Assembly (NCBI RefSeq): GCF_003688725.1
Contig: NZ_REFP01000007.1
Coordinates: forward strand, 540,900 to 604,899
Reading direction: 5' to 3'
Source: Thermoactinomyces vulgaris
GTDB lineage: Bacteria > Bacillota > Bacilli > Thermoactinomycetales > Thermoactinomycetaceae
Length of the DNA: 64,000 bases
Part shown: positions 61,776 to 64,000 of the stretch, one piece after another
Layout: every line of letters begins with the position of its first letter
Numbering within the stretch: position 1 is the stretch's first letter
The notes under the pieces: model-generated
The model's input: only the letters and a program-made list of their open reading frames with translations
Databases searched by the model: none
Told to the model about the DNA's origin: nothing
Program-made: the position numbers and the translations under genes

Positions 61776-62995
61776 GTAAGAAGCAGGGGAAAAAGGGAAA
61801 GACGTTAGAGGAGTTGCTGGAGGAAGCGTTGGTGCCAGAGGAGGAGCAGCCTTACCCGGTGCCGGATAATTGGGTGTGGGTGAGATTGAAATCCTTAAAC
61901 GACAATAAACTAAGTCAAAAAAGTATTGAACCAAGTAAATACGCTGATGAGATTTTTAAATCAAAGGATGTTATCGAATATCCTATTCCCCTCCCACCCC
62001 TTCCGGAACAAAAAAGAATTGTCCAACGTGTTGAATCCCTGTTGGACAAAATCAATGAAGCCAAGCAGTTAATTGAAGAAGCGAAAGAAACCTTTGCCAA
62101 TCGGCGGGCTGCTATCCTTGCAAAAGCCTTTCGCGGAGAATTGACCAAGAAATGGCGTGAAGAAAATCCGGATGTCGAACCAGCAGATATACTGTTAGAA
62201 CGGATTCGCGAAGAAAGAGAAAAATTGGGAACAAATAAAAAAGGCAAGAAGAGAGATAAGGAACTCCCGCTAATTGATCCACCGTATGAATTGCCAGAGA
62301 ATTGGGTGTGGGTGAGGTTGGATAAAGTTGTTAGTTTTATTGGGGGAGGTACACCATCAAAGAATGAACAAAGGTTTTGGAATGGAAATATTCCTTGGGC
62401 AACTGTTAAAGATATAAAAAATATTTATCTAAGTAAAACATTTGATTCTATAACAAAAGATGGATTAGATAATAGCACATCTTCAGTTGCTAATCCAGGT
62501 GAAGTATTACTCGTCACGAGAATGTCCCCAGGAAAGAGTACCATTACGCAGATACAAACAGCTATAAATCAAGATTTGAAGATAGTAAGGCCAAAAATAG
62601 AGATTTTGCCTTTCTTCTTATGGATGTATTTTACTTTAAACATGTCATTAATTGAGTCTTTGTCAACAGGTTCAACTGTAAAAGGGATACAAGTTGCTAA
62701 ATTAAATAAATTACCATTTCCTTTACCACCTCTCCCAGAACAAAAAGAAATTGTCCGACGAGTCGAATCCCTGTTGGACAAAAAACATGAAGCCAAGCAG
62801 TTGATTGGTTTAGAAGAGAAATTAAATCAGTTAAAACAATCAATTCTTCTTAAAGCCTTTCGTGGTGAACTTGGCACAAATAACCCTGGAGAGGAAAGTG
62901 CTATTGAGCTCCTGAAAGAAACGCTGCTGAAACAAATTAAACCAACTACCAAAAATCAAGAAAAAAATGTCCAACAAGAACTTGAATTTAACTGA
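61772..62995 (+). CDS. hsdS: Type I restriction-modification specificity subunit HsdS, internally deleted
   Basis: A 407-residue HsdS-like protein. Complete ones have two target recognition domains (TRD) of about 150 residues, each followed by a helical spacer. Here the first TRD is cut to about 35 residues: NWVWVRL, then LSQKSIEPSKYADEIF, and directly the closing PLPPLPEQ of the spacer. The second TRD (about residues 185-325) and both spacers (LPEQKRIVQRVESLLDK and LPEQKEIVRRVESLLDK) are present. The deletion keeps the frame. The start is GTG 61772, overlapping the hsdM stop as GTGA and behind GAGGGGG. No hsdR is nearby. The second TRD is much more AT-rich than its flanks. Confidence 0.85.
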   Translation: MSKKQGKKGKTLEELLEEALVPEEEQPYPVPDNWVWVRLKSLNDNKLSQKSIEPSKYADEIFKSKDVIEYPIPLPPLPEQKRIVQRVESLLDKINEAKQLIEEAKETFANRRAAILAKAFRGELTKKWREENPDVEPADILLERIREEREKLGTNKKGKKRDKELPLIDPPYELPENWVWVRLDKVVSFIGGGTPSKNEQRFWNGNIPWATVKDIKNIYLSKTFDSITKDGLDNSTSSVANPGEVLLVTRMSPGKSTITQIQTAINQDLKIVRPKIEILPFFLWMYFTLNMSLIESLSTGSTVKGIQVAKLNKLPFPLPPLPEQKEIVRRVESLLDKKHEAKQLIGLEEKLNQLKQSILLKAFRGELGTNNPGEESAIELLKETLLKQIKPTTKNQEKNVQQELEFN

Positions 62996-63013
62996 TCATA
63001 TAATTCTTTCCGT

Positions 63014-63039
63014 AAAGCTGGGAACTTCCCAGCTTTTTT
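63014..63039 (+). terminator. Terminator of hsdS
   Basis: Stem AAAGCTGGGA/TCCCAGCTTT with a three-base loop and T run, 18 bases after the stop. Confidence 0.9.
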
Positions 63040-63535
63040 ATCAATAAAGGCAAGTGACGAAGTAGAGGTAGAAGCGGATTGCTCCCACCTGCTAACCTCG
63101 AGAGGGGTATGGATTGGAAAAGGAAAGATGGGGTATTATTAATATTCAAGGTCAATTAAAAGATTAACAATAATAAAATAAAATCCAGTTTCCAAAGAGT
63201 TATTTTGGACTACTGGGGTTGTAAGAGAATTAAATTATTAATAATTTTAGAAATTTCAAAGGTAATCGAAATCGATTGAGTAAATCAAAGAGCTGCCTTC
63301 CAACCGGGCAGCTCTTTTGATTTAGGGAATGGAATCATGGTTTTGGGCGCTTCTTATTTTTATTCGTAGAAAGCAATCAGTTTTTGTCAAAAACACAGAT
63401 GTCAAGATAATGGGATTTAGTGACGCGGGCAAAGAAAACGATCAAACCCGTTGATTATAATGTAAACAAGTTTGTAAAACAAACAAACCCTTCCAAACAC
63501 CGACAAACAGGAGTGCATGGGAAAGGAAAAACAAA
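63040..63535. other. Gene-free AT-rich stretch
   Basis: No convincing gene on either strand. The part from about 63130 to 63280 is strongly AT-rich and rich in stops. A terminator-like hairpin at 63282-63323 has no gene in front of it. A 66-codon frame at 63420-63620 runs into the ypjC terminator and has no ribosome site. Confidence 0.6.
63282..63323. terminator. Orphan terminator-like hairpin
   Basis: TCAAAGAGCTGCC pairs with GGCAGCTCTTTTGA, with one extra T. T-rich on the plus-strand side, A-rich on the other. It ends no gene that can be seen, so it may be left from a lost one. Confidence 0.75.
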
Positions 63536-63575
63536 AAAGAACCGGAAAACCCCTGTTTCAAGGGCTTTCCGGTTC
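63536..63575 (-). terminator. Terminator of the ypjC-like gene
   Basis: Stem GAACCGGAAA/TTTCCGGTTC with an inner CCC/GGG; T-rich on the minus strand. It overlaps the stop codon. Confidence 0.9.
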
Positions 63576-63999
63576 AGGGCCGATGGTGATTGCTGTAAGC
63601 GATGGTTTTTTCATAACTGAATCCTTCGCCCAGAACATCTCTGGCATCGCCGACAACGACAAAAGCTTGCGGATCGATTTGATGGACGATTTGTTTCAGT
63701 TTGGGCAGTTCGTTGCGGCCAACCACCACATACAAAACCTCGCGCGTTTTCCCGGTGTATCCGCCGCGTCCGGTCAAAATGGTGACGCCGCGATCCATCT
63801 TTTTGACAATGGTGCCGGCCAATTCCTGAGGGCGGTTGGACACGATGGTGACGGCTTTGGATGCGTTTAAACCTTCAATGACAAAGTCGATGACCCGTGC
63901 GCTGATAAAAACGGAAACCAACGTGTACATGGCCATGTCCAGCCCGATAATAAAGACAGATGAGAGAATGACGCCGAAATCAAACATCAACATGGTGCG
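63574..63999 (-). CDS. YitT/DUF2179 membrane protein, C-terminal part (YpjC-like)
   Basis: The C-terminal 141 residues of a YitT-family membrane protein; the rest lies beyond the right edge. The visible part has one hydrophobic helix (MYTLVSVFISARVIDFVIEGL, split at about residue 25-45) and then a cytosolic DUF2179 domain with KAVTIVSNRP, GVTILTGRGGYTG and VVGDARDVLGEGF. In related proteins this domain has a ferredoxin-like fold; its ligand is unknown. B. subtilis ypjC, next to ypjB, belongs to this family, so the remnant at 60.5-63.5 kb lies between two normally adjacent genes. Confidence 0.88.
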   Translation of the reverse strand, partial: RTMLMFDFGVILSSVFIIGLDMAMYTLVSVFISARVIDFVIEGLNASKAVTIVSNRPQELAGTIVKKMDRGVTILTGRGGYTGKTREVLYVVVGRNELPKLKQIVHQIDPQAFVVVGDARDVLGEGFSYEKTIAYSNHHRP

Positions 64000-64000
64000 G

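Noticed and set aside
61960-62860. Repeat-like DNA within hsdS
   Set aside because: The similar stretches near 62000 and 62745 are the two conserved spacer regions expected in every HsdS, not a mobile repeat or CRISPR.
60459-63573. Prophage or transposon in the restriction island
   Set aside because: No integrase, transposase, terminal inverted repeats or target duplications are visible; the island looks like a decayed restriction-modification locus only.
63420-63620. A 66-codon frame before the ypjC-like gene
   Set aside because: No ribosome site, low-complexity lysine-rich start, and it crosses the terminator of the opposite gene.

Overview
The window is a chromosomal segment of an endospore-forming member of the Bacillales. 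Gene content and order follow the Bacillus subtilis dacB-to-ypjC neighbourhood closely: dacB-spmA-spmB-rluB-res, serA, ypbD-mecA, gudB-ypdA, sleB-ypeB, cmk-rpsA homologue-der-plsY-gpsA-spoIVA-hbs-folE-mtrB-hepS-menG-hepT-ndk, aroC-aroB-trpECFBA with trpD, hisC-tyrA-aroA, ypiB-ypiF-qcrABC-ypjA-ypjB. Strong GGAGG ribosome sites, frequent GTG and TTG starts, and sigma-E and sigma-G type promoters fit this. Several differences from B. subtilis (no resA, no aroH, an extra UbiA-type prenyltransferase, a SleB without its binding domain) point to a more distant Bacillales family. Thermoactinomycetaceae would fit, but that is inference.

Layout. 1-8.1 kb: end of a D,D-carboxypeptidase gene, spore maturation genes, rluB, and the resBCDE cytochrome c assembly and respiration-sensing operon. 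8.2-12 kb, minus strand: a short-chain dehydrogenase and a serine-synthesis operon (aminotransferase-serA) behind a T-box leader whose UGGC bulge fits tRNA-Ser. 12-19.2 kb: a UvrD-like helicase, a GntR/DUF1648 pair with a palindromic operator, pyrophosphatase, rhodanese, ferredoxin, a CPBP protease, a MecA-type adaptor and a bacillithiol-type deacetylase. 19.3-25 kb: gudB, ypdA, asparaginase, sleB-ypeB behind a candidate sigma-G promoter. 25-33.3 kb: cmk-plsC-S1 homologue, der-plsY-gpsA and the yphE/yphF-like genes. 33.4-35.7 kb: a small ORF, a sigma-E promoter, spoIVA and hbs. 35.8-41.4 kb: folE, tRNA-Pro, mtrB (TRAP), heptaprenyl diphosphate and menaquinone genes, ndk. 41.6-53.6 kb: an aromatic amino-acid supraoperon whose trp part has its own promoter, a TRAP binding site of about eleven GAG/UAG triplets and an intrinsic terminator. 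53.8-60.5 kb: ypi genes, the qcrABC menaquinol-cytochrome c reductase operon, ypjA-ypjB. 60.5-63.5 kb: a decayed type I restriction-modification remnant. The window ends in a ypjC-like gene on the minus strand.

The genes form linked modules. MtrB is expected to bind tryptophan and attenuate the trp genes about 7 kb downstream. ResB/ResC assemble c-type cytochromes such as QcrC, and hepS/menG/hepT make the menaquinone that QcrABC oxidises. YpdA and the BshB2-like deacetylase both point to bacillithiol chemistry.

I did not find a clearly new biological system. The points most worth following up are the restriction-modification remnant with a one-armed HsdS and an altered HsdM motif I, the paired direct repeat under the qcr promoter, the compact SleB, the prenyltransferase inserted among the menaquinone genes, and a few uncharacterised proteins in otherwise conserved operons.
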